From Aureispira sp. CCB-QB1 (GTDB lineage: Bacteria > Bacteroidota > Bacteroidia > Chitinophagales > Saprospiraceae): a DNA stretch of 53,041 bases. The stretch's first letter is position 1; each line of letters begins with the position of its first letter. Made by a program: the position numbers and the translations under genes. Of this stretch, positions 45,142 to 52,942 are shown in pieces. The notes beneath the pieces were generated by a model. It did no database searches and was not told where the DNA came from. It worked only from the letters and a program-made list of their open reading frames with translations. Location: positions 1 to 53,041 of the forward strand of contig CAMBRK010000024.1 of assembly GCA_945870185.1 (NCBI GenBank). Reading direction: 5' to 3'.

Positions 45142-45149
45142 CAAAATTA
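45142..45149 (-). promoter_or_regulatory. -7 promoter box of the propeller lipoprotein gene
   Basis: CAAAATTA on the plus strand is TAATTTTG on the minus strand, a perfect TAnnTTTG. No TTTG stands at the -33 position (plus 45169-45172), which is typical of activator-dependent promoters. The leader would be about 65 bases. The repeat array starts 24 bases upstream of the box. Confidence 0.5.
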
Positions 45150-45173
45150 AGTGACAGATATGGCTACCTGATT

Positions 45174-45223
45174 GGACTTAGATGTCATAAATAGGACTTA
45201 GATTGCATATATTGGACATAGAC
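45174..45223 (-). promoter_or_regulatory. Operator-like array of three 10-bp direct repeats, 20-bp period
   Basis: On the plus strand GGACTTAGAT occurs at 45174-45183 and 45194-45203, and GGACATAGAC at 45214-45223. Spacing is exactly 20 bases each time, about two helical turns, so all sites face one side. The array abuts the -33 region of the promoter of the propeller lipoprotein gene. The adjacent gene encodes a REC-AraC regulator, and AraC-type proteins bind direct repeats with such spacing. I infer this is its binding array. A weak fourth copy may lie at 45234. Confidence 0.65.
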
Positions 45224-45299
45224 AGCCTATTTAGGTATTTTTAGTCCATTATGGGTGTTCCGAGTTGCGGAAGTATCCGATTTGTTACTAAAAAAAATC

Positions 45300-46229
45300 C
45301 TATTGAGAATTTTGCTCTCGCCAGCCTTGAGGAGTTACTCCAAACTCTTGTTTAAATACCCGGCTGAAATAGGCAGGGTCATCGAATCCGCAGTCCATGG
45401 CAATGGCCGATATACTGAAGCCAGAACTGTTTATCATCTCTTTGGCATTTACTAATCGGACAAAGCGGATAAAATGGGTAGCAGAAAGTCCTGTTAAAGC
45501 AGTGAGTTTACGGTGAACTTGTGAATGACTCATGGCCAAATAGCGGCAGAGTTTTTCAACATCAAAATCAGGAGAATCCAAGCGGGCTTCGATTGCCTTC
45601 CTTACTTTTATAACAAATACATTTTCTAAGCTATTGCCCAATGGGATACTTGGGTTCTTACTGTCCTTTTTTATACCTTTTGGAATGATGATGGAAGTTG
45701 GCAATGGAATTTCAGCAATAAGGGCATCGTTTTCAGATAAACTAGACTCTAAAGTGGAGCGGTAGTATTGTTGTAGTTGCCGCCGCAATTCGAGCAGGTT
45801 CTTGATGCGCAACAAAAGTTCTTTCTTGTGAAACGGTTTTGTCAGGTAGTCGTCAGCACTCTGCTCCAAACCTTCCAACCTGCTGTCCATGTCCGCCTTG
45901 GCGGTTAGCATGATGATGGGGATATGGCTGGTGCGTTCATCGGTTTTCAGCGTTTTACACACCTCAAAGCCATCTTTGAAGGGCATCATCACATCCAGTA
46001 CAATCAGATCGGGTATTGTATTAAAAGCAAGGTCTTCACATTCCTGTCCGTTTTTAGCAATTTCAATTACATAATCATTAGCTAAACAGGCTGCAAGATA
46101 GGCTCGGACATCCTCGTTGTCGTCTGCAATTAATATGTGGGGTTTATCTGGTGTACTAATTGGGGAGATACTAGCTTGGTTATTCAAAAATGTCTCGGAC
46201 TTATCTTCATTCTCATTTGTGATTGGCAC
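45300..46229 (-). CDS. REC-AraC regulator, C-terminal half of a split hybrid two-component gene
   Basis: 309 residues from GTG at 46229. REC domain about 30-145, with ILIADDNEDVRAYL, phosphoacceptor Asp in LIVLDVMMPFKDG and the Lys of LTKPFHKKELLLR. AraC-type helix-turn-helix pair about 205-305 (LAMSHSQVHRKLTALTG, ISAIAMDCGFDDPAYFSRVFKQEFGVTPQGWR). The frame continues without a stop upstream for 18 codons to a TAA at 46284, immediately after the kinase frame. In most Bacteroidota these parts are one hybrid protein. No ATG precedes the REC domain, so either the GTG is used or this piece is untranslated. Confidence 0.85.
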   Translation of the reverse strand: MPITNENEDKSETFLNNQASISPISTPDKPHILIADDNEDVRAYLAACLANDYVIEIAKNGQECEDLAFNTIPDLIVLDVMMPFKDGFEVCKTLKTDERTSHIPIIMLTAKADMDSRLEGLEQSADDYLTKPFHKKELLLRIKNLLELRRQLQQYYRSTLESSLSENDALIAEIPLPTSIIIPKGIKKDSKNPSIPLGNSLENVFVIKVRKAIEARLDSPDFDVEKLCRYLAMSHSQVHRKLTALTGLSATHFIRFVRLVNAKEMINSSGFSISAIAMDCGFDDPAYFSRVFKQEFGVTPQGWREQNSQ

Positions 46230-46283
46230 TGAGACTTGCTCTTGAACAGCGGTGTTAATAAGTGATGTTTTGGGGTTTGTTTC

Positions 46284-49200
46284 TTAAAAATTCAAAATTT
46301 GCCAAAAAGGGAAGTTAACTTCAAATTCAGAACCTTTACCTTTAATACTTTTGACAGAAATGGTACCTCCCATTATTTTTACTAACTCTCGGGTCAATGC
46401 CAAACCAATACCCGTGCCTTCTCCTTGCCTCGTATGGGTACTATCTGATTGGTAAAAGCGATCAAAAATATGCGGCAAGTCAACGTCAGCAATACCTATG
46501 CCTGTGTCTTTTATTTTTAGAAAAACGCTGTCATTTTTGATAGTGGAAGACACATAAACATGGCCTCCCTTGGGTGTAAATTTAATAGCATTGGATAGAA
46601 TATTGGAAACAATTTGCTGTAACCTTACTTCATCAAAATCCATGATTAATGGTTCTGAGTCAGGTATAAAGTGAAGTTGAACGCCTTTATTTTCGGCTAA
46701 AGAATGGAAGCTTTCCACAATATATCTAAGGAATGAAACAATATCTGCCCTCTGATAATGCAAGGTTAATTTACCACTTTCCAATTTGCTCAGGTCGAGC
46801 ATTTGATTAACGAGCGTCAGCAGATTTTGCCCATTGCGGATAATCATGTTTAAACCTTCTCTAAAATGCTCTTTCGGATTGTCAAAAATCTGTTGTGCCA
46901 TGCCCAGAATAACTGTCAAAGGCGTGCGGAACTCGTGTGTAATATTGGTATATAATTTCGTTTTTACTTCATCCAATTCTTTTAAACGGATGGCCTCCGC
47001 CTGCTGCAAACGTTGTTTGAGTTCATATCGGTAAAATGTGTAAATACTGCCGCCAATAAGCACAACATAACATATATAAGCCCACCAGGTTCGCCACCAT
47101 GGGGGACGAATGGTAAATGTATAACGTAATTCTTTACTCCAAATACCATCTTTATTGATGGCTTTAACCTTAAATGTATAGGTGCCAGGCTGCAGATTTC
47201 CATAAGTTGCTTCGTTTTGAGTGGTCAATGCAGTCCAATTGTTTTCGAGACCTTCGAGTTGATGCTGGTATTTCATCATACCGGGCGATTGCACGGTGAT
47301 GCCGGTAAAATTAAAACTGAGATAGTTATTGTTGTATGCCAAACTTAAACTCTCCGGGGTGTTGTACCATTTAGAAATTCCTACCATCTGATAACTGTCT
47401 AATTTAATGCCGTTTCTAAGGATTATACTTGTATCTTTTTTATGTGCTAAATCGGCCCATGGAATGTTCTCGTCAAACAATGTCACATTAGTTAATTGCA
47501 GATTAGGCGAGGAAGTATCTGTCCTCAATTCATCAGGTTGAAATACGGTGAGCTTGTCTCCTGTACCGACCCAGATAGCACCATTTTTAGCTTGAAATAT
47601 AGCTTTACCAACGTCATTAAACCCATCTTCTGCAGTATAGTTTATAAAAAAAGCATCATTTTCAATGGCGATTCCACGTTTTGTTTTTTCAGTAATTTCA
47701 GCCTGTTTTTCGTTCGTTAGTTTGGAAAGCCCCGCTACCGTTCCAAACCAAAGGTTGCCTCTTTTATCCTCCAAAATGCTCCTTACCGAATTATTGCTTA
47801 ATCCATCCTTCTCTGTAAAATGCGTAAAGTTTTTGCCATCGTATTTCTCAACGCCACTGCCAAGTGTACCGAACCACAGATTGCCTTTTTTATCCGCTAA
47901 AATGCTCAATATATCATTACTTAGTCCTTGTTTTTCTGTAAAATGCATAAAGGTTTTGCCATCGTATTTAGTAACACCACCACCAATGGTGCCGATCCAT
48001 ATATTGCCGTTTTTATCTTCTTTGATACAAGAAACAACATTATAGCTAAGCCCTACCCTTGTTGTAATATGGGTAAATTTTTTTCCATCATATTTCCATA
48101 CGCCACTGAATTCAGTGCCTATCCAAATGTTTCCGCTTTTGTCCTCAGCGATAGCCGTAATCCGATACCCCTCTTTAAAATGAGTAAAATTTTGTCCATC
48201 GTATTTTATAACACCTCTAGGAAGAGCACCGGACCATATATTTCCACTTTTGTCAATGAGTATACTTGAAACCAAAAGAGAATAGATGGCGTCTTTTTCA
48301 GCAAACTGCGTAAAACCTGCCTCGCCGGCAGGCAGGCTTTGCCCATCGTATTTTGAAATACCACCGCCAAAAGTGCCAAACCATATGTTTCCATTTTTAT
48401 CTTCAGCAATTCCCTGCACGGGATAATTTATTCCCTCTTTTTGGGCAAAATGCCTAACACCCTGACTATTATATTTTGAAATACCATCGCCCTCCGTGCC
48501 AAACCATAAATTGCCACTTTTATCTTCTAAAATAGTTTGAATATTTTTAGCGGGCAGACCTTTTAATACATCAAAATGTTTGAAGCTTTGCCCATCATAT
48601 TTGACAACACCACCGTTCCAAGTGCTGAACCAAATACTTCCAGCCTTGTCTTCTATAATACTAAGCACGAAATCGTTGGGCAGTCCATCTTTTATAGTAA
48701 AATGTGTAAAACCTGCCACGCCGGCAGGCAGGCTTTGTCCATCGTATTTTGAAATACCTCCTCCTTGGGTACCAAACCAAAGATTACCTTTTTTATCTTC
48801 CGTTAGACAAGTAACAATACCATGGCTAAGACCTTCATTTATCGTAAAGTTCGTAAATGATTTTCCGTCGAATTTCGATACGCCACCACCATCTGTAGCT
48901 ATCCAAATATTCCCATTTCTATCTTCGATGATTTGAAGGACACTATTATAGAAAAGTCCTTCTTTTGTAGTATAATGTGTAAATGATTTTCCATCGTATT
49001 TTGAAACACCACCTCGCCAAGTACTAATCCATATATTCCCATTTTTGTCTCCTGTGATGTTGAAAATATAATCACTACTCAGTCCTTCTTTTGTAGTAAA
49101 GCAGGTAAAATTTACCCCATCATATTTAGTGACTCCCCCGCCAAAACTGCCGAACCATAGATTTCCGTTTTTATCTTCAAATTGGCACCAAATATTATTG

Positions 49201-49778
49201 CTGCTCAATCCTTCATTTTTGGTAAAGCTTGTGTAATTTTTTCCATCATATTTTACAACGCCACCGTCAGTAGCTATCCATAGATTACCACTTTTATCTT
49301 CTATGATAGATTTAACTTGGGTATTTTGCAAGCCTTGCAGCTTGTTAAAAGAGCTGAAATTTTGTGGATTTGGGTCTGTGCTTGAAACCTCTTTTGCAGG
49401 TGTAACCTTGGGTAGCCCCGCTACTACTGGATGGTGAATAGCAGGTACTATTTTAGGAAGTGAGAAACCGTCCTGACCAGGCGTACATATTTTAGGTAGG
49501 CCAGCCGCAACAACTTTGGGGTTACGGACCAGGTTTAAGGTTGGAACAATCGATGTGACTTTTGGTTTTGTACCAGGTATTACAATTGGATTGCCTACGG
49601 GTTCTATTTTGGGTTGTTGCATACTGTCTCTGGGCACTACATAACCATCAACCTCCACTATTTTAAGGTGATTATTTTTTACTGAATCACCAGGGTTTTT
49701 ATTGCATGAAAAGAAAACTCCTCCACATATAATCAACAAGCCCAAGCCATAAATTCTTTTACAAAGTTGGACCATCAT
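46284..49778 (-). CDS. Propeller sensor histidine kinase, N-terminal part of a split hybrid two-component gene
   Basis: 1164 residues. A signal or membrane start (possible lipobox GVFFSC, Cys25) is followed by an extended proline-rich segment with repeated GLPK/PKVxP units (about 55-140). Fourteen regulator-propeller blades (about 150-710) repeat a NLWFGTxGGGVxKYDG motif, enough for two seven-bladed propellers. A Y_Y_Y domain (about 810-885), one membrane helix (about 898-916) and the kinase core follow. His948 stands in NITHEFRTPL; ATPase motifs are NILSNAIKF, DTGIGI, GEGTGIGLAL. It probably senses an extracytoplasmic ligand, often a polysaccharide fragment in this family. The stop TAA is in frame with the REC-AraC gene. 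Blades 5 and 8 carry palindromic inserts. Confidence 0.9.
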   Translation of the reverse strand: MMVQLCKRIYGLGLLIICGGVFFSCNKNPGDSVKNNHLKIVEVDGYVVPRDSMQQPKIEPVGNPIVIPGTKPKVTSIVPTLNLVRNPKVVAAGLPKICTPGQDGFSLPKIVPAIHHPVVAGLPKVTPAKEVSSTDPNPQNFSSFNKLQGLQNTQVKSIIEDKSGNLWIATDGGVVKYDGKNYTSFTKNEGLSSNNIWCQFEDKNGNLWFGSFGGGVTKYDGVNFTCFTTKEGLSSDYIFNITGDKNGNIWISTWRGGVSKYDGKSFTHYTTKEGLFYNSVLQIIEDRNGNIWIATDGGGVSKFDGKSFTNFTINEGLSHGIVTCLTEDKKGNLWFGTQGGGISKYDGQSLPAGVAGFTHFTIKDGLPNDFVLSIIEDKAGSIWFSTWNGGVVKYDGQSFKHFDVLKGLPAKNIQTILEDKSGNLWFGTEGDGISKYNSQGVRHFAQKEGINYPVQGIAEDKNGNIWFGTFGGGISKYDGQSLPAGEAGFTQFAEKDAIYSLLVSSILIDKSGNIWSGALPRGVIKYDGQNFTHFKEGYRITAIAEDKSGNIWIGTEFSGVWKYDGKKFTHITTRVGLSYNVVSCIKEDKNGNIWIGTIGGGVTKYDGKTFMHFTEKQGLSNDILSILADKKGNLWFGTLGSGVEKYDGKNFTHFTEKDGLSNNSVRSILEDKRGNLWFGTVAGLSKLTNEKQAEITEKTKRGIAIENDAFFINYTAEDGFNDVGKAIFQAKNGAIWVGTGDKLTVFQPDELRTDTSSPNLQLTNVTLFDENIPWADLAHKKDTSIILRNGIKLDSYQMVGISKWYNTPESLSLAYNNNYLSFNFTGITVQSPGMMKYQHQLEGLENNWTALTTQNEATYGNLQPGTYTFKVKAINKDGIWSKELRYTFTIRPPWWRTWWAYICYVVLIGGSIYTFYRYELKQRLQQAEAIRLKELDEVKTKLYTNITHEFRTPLTVILGMAQQIFDNPKEHFREGLNMIIRNGQNLLTLVNQMLDLSKLESGKLTLHYQRADIVSFLRYIVESFHSLAENKGVQLHFIPDSEPLIMDFDEVRLQQIVSNILSNAIKFTPKGGHVYVSSTIKNDSVFLKIKDTGIGIADVDLPHIFDRFYQSDSTHTRQGEGTGIGLALTRELVKIMGGTISVKSIKGKGSEFEVNFPFWQILNF
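48316..48336. repeat. Palindromic in-frame insert in propeller blade 8
   Basis: The arms CCTGCCT and AGGCAGG flank a seven-base centre, a perfect 7-bp stem. On the coding strand it gives LPAGEAG between YDGQS and FTQF, where the other blades run directly YDGQxFTHF. It adds seven residues, 21 bases, without changing frame. Confidence 0.75.
48712..48732. repeat. Palindromic in-frame insert in propeller blade 5
   Basis: A near-identical copy of the blade 8 insert, with one base different (CCTGCCA instead of CCTGCCT), so its stem is 6 bp plus a central mismatch. It encodes LPAGVAG at the same place of the blade. Confidence 0.75.
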
Positions 49779-50871
49779 TTTGTTTTGTTTGATAGGGTAA
49801 TGTAATTATAAACTCACATCCTTCTCTTTTGTTTGTTTCCACCTTCAACTCCCCACCATGCGCCTTCACGATATCATAAGACAAAGATAATCCCAGACCA
49901 GTTCCCTTTCCTGTTGGTTTGGTGGTAAAGAAGGGCTGGAAGATCTTATCTTTGATAGCATCGGGGATACCGGAGCCGCTGTCGGAGATGGAGATTTGGA
50001 TGTTGTCCCCTTTGCCGCGCTGGCCCCCTGACCCCAATGGGGAGTCTACCCGCTTTGTGGTAATAGAAATAGTAGGTTCATATCCTGCTTCTCCTTTTTT
50101 ACTCCTTTCGCTTACCGCGTAGAAAGCGTTGGTGATCAGATTCAAGATGACTCTTCCGATGTCTTGTGGGATGATGTCTATCTTGGGCAGATTGGGGTCA
50201 AAATAGGTTTCGAAAGTAGCATTGAAATCGTTGTCTTTCGCTTTCAGACCATGGTATGATAATCTCAGATATTCATCACATAAGGCGTTAATATCTGTGG
50301 GTTCTTTCTTTCCTGTAGATTTTCTGGAGTGCTCCAGCATACCTTTGACGATGTCGGAAGCCCGTTTGCCATGGTGATTGATTTTTGTTAAGTTTTGGGC
50401 AAGATCATTTAATAATTCATCTTCTAACCCTTTATCCCGCTCACTTTCAACTTTCAAACTTTCAACTTTCAACTCTGCAATCAGCTCATTACTTACTTCC
50501 GAGAAGTTATTGACAAAATTCAACGGGTTTTGTATCTCATGGGCGATGCCTGCTGTTAGTTCTCCAAGCGAAGCCATTTTTTCGGATTGGATGAGTTGGG
50601 ATTGAGCCGCTTTAAGATCTTCCAGCGTCTTTTGCAAGGTTACATTGGTCTCTTCAATCGCTTTTCTCTTTAGGTCCAGTTCTTCTATGGTTTCTTCGAG
50701 AAGAATGACAGTAGTACGTTTTACTTTCTCAGTGCGATCAAGCTTAAATTCAGTGGTGACTATGTATTTGTCAATTTCTTTTATCCAATCTTTTACTTGG
50801 TTCTTTTTCTCAATAGACAGCGCTTCACTTTGCTCTAAGAGACTCAATATATTTTGTAAATTCTGGGTCAT
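49759..50871 (-). CDS. Cytosolic sensor histidine kinase
   Basis: 370 residues with no membrane segment. The N-terminal 100 residues are coiled coil ([44 protein letters not shown]). The phospho-acceptor is His111 in [13 protein letters not shown]; the ATPase domain ends with [23 protein letters not shown]. It lacks a REC. Its end overlaps the start of the propeller kinase by 20 bases, and its ATG directly abuts the FIST stop, so all are co-transcribed. A KVES-type repeat occurs at residues about 134-145, and the insert at 50014-50046 is shared with two paralogues. Confidence 0.92.
   Translation of the reverse strand: MTQNLQNILSLLEQSEALSIEKKNQVKDWIKEIDKYIVTTEFKLDRTEKVKRTTVILLEETIEELDLKRKAIEETNVTLQKTLEDLKAAQSQLIQSEKMASLGELTAGIAHEIQNPLNFVNNFSEVSNELIAELKVESLKVESERDKGLEDELLNDLAQNLTKINHHGKRASDIVKGMLEHSRKSTGKKEPTDINALCDEYLRLSYHGLKAKDNDFNATFETYFDPNLPKIDIIPQDIGRVILNLITNAFYAVSERSKKGEAGYEPTISITTKRVDSPLGSGGQRGKGDNIQISISDSGSGIPDAIKDKIFQPFFTTKPTGKGTGLGLSLSYDIVKAHGGELKVETNKREGCEFIITLPYQTKQNDGPTL
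50014..50046 (-). repeat. In-frame insert shared by three kinases (copy 2)
   Basis: The same loop insert as in the membrane kinase, encoding [11 protein letters not shown], here in the 370-residue kinase. It is flanked by long stretches nearly identical with the other two kinase genes. Confidence 0.55.
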
Positions 50872-52023
50872 CTATTTTTCTTTTAGCACCACCCAGCAAC
50901 AAGTGCTGGTATGAAGTTCATTATTGCCATTTTTTGTCCTGCCAAATTCACCATAGGTAAAAAAACCTGCCATCGGCACATTGAAAGCTTTCCTTACACC
51001 TTCTATTTCGTCACTCATCAACGGACCAAATTGCCCAAGCCTACCAACGCAAGAAAACATGAGTAATGCGTCTGGTTCAGGAATCTCATTCTGTTGTATT
51101 TTTTCAGCATTTTCCCGTACCTCATCCACCACTTCGAAATCAGGAGGAAGGCAAAGGCGTATTTTATCTCCTTCCTTAATACTGCCTAAAGCAGAAAAAG
51201 ACTTCTCTTTCCAATCAAACATGCCCACTCCCCGTATTACAGGGTCTCCTTCTTCACGTGAAACGCTAAACATGATGCCCTCCTTTGGGTGAAACGCTTT
51301 AGCTTCTTCCTCTGTGAAGTTAAGCCCAAGGTACTTTAACAGCATTTCTGCTGCTGGTTGATGGTCTATTTCATACACCCATTTACCCTCTACTTTGGTT
51401 AAAATTTTTTCTGTTCCAACTGCCTTAAGTCCTGCTGCTGCTTCACCTCTTAGCAATATTTTATCCCCATCCAGTACCAACATGATGATACCTCTTTTAG
51501 TGGAAATATGATTGGTGAATACCACGGTTTCATTAAATAAAAAATCGTCACCGGCACGTCCTCCCCAAATAATGACTTCTTTTCCGGTCACCGACTCAAT
51601 CGATTTTATAAGTGGGTCACCCACTAATGCCTCTGATTCCTCCCTTGCATTAATACTTGCAGAAACAACAAACGATGGGTTTTTGAACAGCCCTTGTGCG
51701 ATTGTGGACATCTCTCTGACTACCGCTTCAGGATCTTTGTCACGGTAATCCTGCAACAGTATTTTAAAGAATGATGGCTTCATATCCATCAATAAAACAA
51801 CAATACCCCCATTGCTGATATCACCATCAATAAATTCACCAGAACTTGTTGCACCGAACATTTGGATACCTTCCTGATCAAGCATATGGCACAGTGCATC
51901 CAAATCATTTGTGATGGAAATAAAAACAACTGCCAATGTAGGTTTAAAACCGTCGGCCATACTTTCTGTCAATGCTTTTTTAATTTCTTCCGCAGTTGTA
52001 CCTTTAATTGATTTTGCTTTCAT
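50872..52023 (-). CDS. FIST domain sensory protein
   Basis: 383 residues, no signal peptide. The N-terminal FIST domain (about 25-220) has TLAVVFISITNDLDALCHML, MFGATSSGEFIDG and VIIWGGRAGDDF; the C-terminal FIST_C domain (about 225-370) ends DALLMFSCVGRLGQFGPLMSDEIEGVRKAF-type segments, with MAGFFTYGEFGR. FIST domains are thought to bind small ligands such as amino acids and deliver the signal to associated kinases. Here it lies between two histidine kinases and is a good candidate for their input module. Cytosolic. Confidence 0.92.
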   Translation of the reverse strand: MKAKSIKGTTAEEIKKALTESMADGFKPTLAVVFISITNDLDALCHMLDQEGIQMFGATSSGEFIDGDISNGGIVVLLMDMKPSFFKILLQDYRDKDPEAVVREMSTIAQGLFKNPSFVVSASINAREESEALVGDPLIKSIESVTGKEVIIWGGRAGDDFLFNETVVFTNHISTKRGIIMLVLDGDKILLRGEAAAGLKAVGTEKILTKVEGKWVYEIDHQPAAEMLLKYLGLNFTEEEAKAFHPKEGIMFSVSREEGDPVIRGVGMFDWKEKSFSALGSIKEGDKIRLCLPPDFEVVDEVRENAEKIQQNEIPEPDALLMFSCVGRLGQFGPLMSDEIEGVRKAFNVPMAGFFTYGEFGRTKNGNNELHTSTCCWVVLKEK

Positions 52024-52033
52024 TTTGATCTTT

Positions 52034-52942
52034 TTAAACTATGGGTAAAGTTAATATAAATTCTGATCCTATGGTAGGTTTATCTGATACACTTGAGTGC
52101 GAACTCTCCACCCTAATATCCCCTCCATGCGCCTTCACAATATCATAACTAAGAGATAATCCCAATCCTGTTCCTTGCCCAGTGGGCTTGGTGGTAAAGA
52201 AGGGCTGGAAGATTTTGTCTTTGATTGCGTCGGGGATGCCGGGGCCGTTGTCGAAGATGGAGATTTGGATGTTGACCCCTTTGCCGCGCTGGCCCCCTGA
52301 CCCCAATGGGGAGTCTACCCGCTTTGTGGTAATAGAAATAGTAGGTTCATATCCTGCTTCTCCTTTTTTACTCCTTTCGCTTACCGCGTAGAAAGCGTTG
52401 GTGATCAGATTCAGGATGACCCTGCCGATGTCTTGTGGGATGATGTCTATCTTTGGCAGATTGGGGTCAAAAAGAGTTTCCATTGTAGCGTTGAAGTCTT
52501 TGTTTTTGGCTTTCAGGCCGTGGTATGCCAGCCTGAGATATTCATCGCACAAGGCATTGATATCTGTGGGTTCTTTTTGGCCAGTACTGGTGCGTGAGTG
52601 TTCGAGCATTCCTTTGACGATATCGGATGCACGTTTGCCGTGGTGGTGGATTTTTTCTAAATTTTGTTTGATATCATCTGCTATTGCAAAGCCTTCTTCC
52701 GTATCACCTTTTTTAAACTCTGTTTTCATTTCATCAATCAGCTCATTGCTCACTTCACTGAAATTATTCACAAAGTTGAGTGGGTTTTGAATTTCATGGG
52801 CAATACCGGCTGTGAGTTCACCCAACGAAGCCATTTTTTCGGATTGGATGAGTTGGGCTTGGGTTGATTTTAATTGAGATAAAATGCTTTCCAGAGAGTG
52901 TAAAAAATAATGTGTAAACTCGAGAGAAGGAAAATTAGGCAT
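52034..52942 (-). CDS. Short cytosolic histidine kinase
   Basis: 302 residues from the ATG at 52942. Only about 35 residues of coiled coil precede the kinase core, with His49 in [13 protein letters not shown]. The ATPase domain has [17 protein letters not shown] and [13 protein letters not shown]. There is no sensor domain; the FIST gene 10 bases downstream may supply it. The start ATG overlaps the stop of a preceding gene by eight bases (ATGCCTAA), so it is probably translated by coupling. It shares the insert at 52283-52315 with the other kinases. Confidence 0.9.
   Translation of the reverse strand: MPNFPSLEFTHYFLHSLESILSQLKSTQAQLIQSEKMASLGELTAGIAHEIQNPLNFVNNFSEVSNELIDEMKTEFKKGDTEEGFAIADDIKQNLEKIHHHGKRASDIVKGMLEHSRTSTGQKEPTDINALCDEYLRLAYHGLKAKNKDFNATMETLFDPNLPKIDIIPQDIGRVILNLITNAFYAVSERSKKGEAGYEPTISITTKRVDSPLGSGGQRGKGVNIQISIFDNGPGIPDAIKDKIFQPFFTTKPTGQGTGLGLSLSYDIVKAHGGDIRVESSHSSVSDKPTIGSEFILTLPIV
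52283..52315 (-). repeat. In-frame insert shared by three kinases (copy 3)
   Basis: The third copy of the loop insert, identical in protein sequence to copy 2, in the 302-residue kinase. The flanks are nearly identical to copy 2 over more than 100 bases, suggesting recent duplication or gene conversion. Confidence 0.55.

Noticed and set aside
45889-45910. GC-rich TCCGCC...GGCGG stretch in the REC domain, similar to the intergenic palindrome at 1076
   Set aside because: It encodes the normal REC segment LTAKADMDSR without extra residues, so it is ordinary coding sequence.
47665-48269. Long plus-strand open frames opposite the propeller kinase
   Set aside because: They are antisense shadows of the repeated blades, with proline- and serine-rich translations and no start context.
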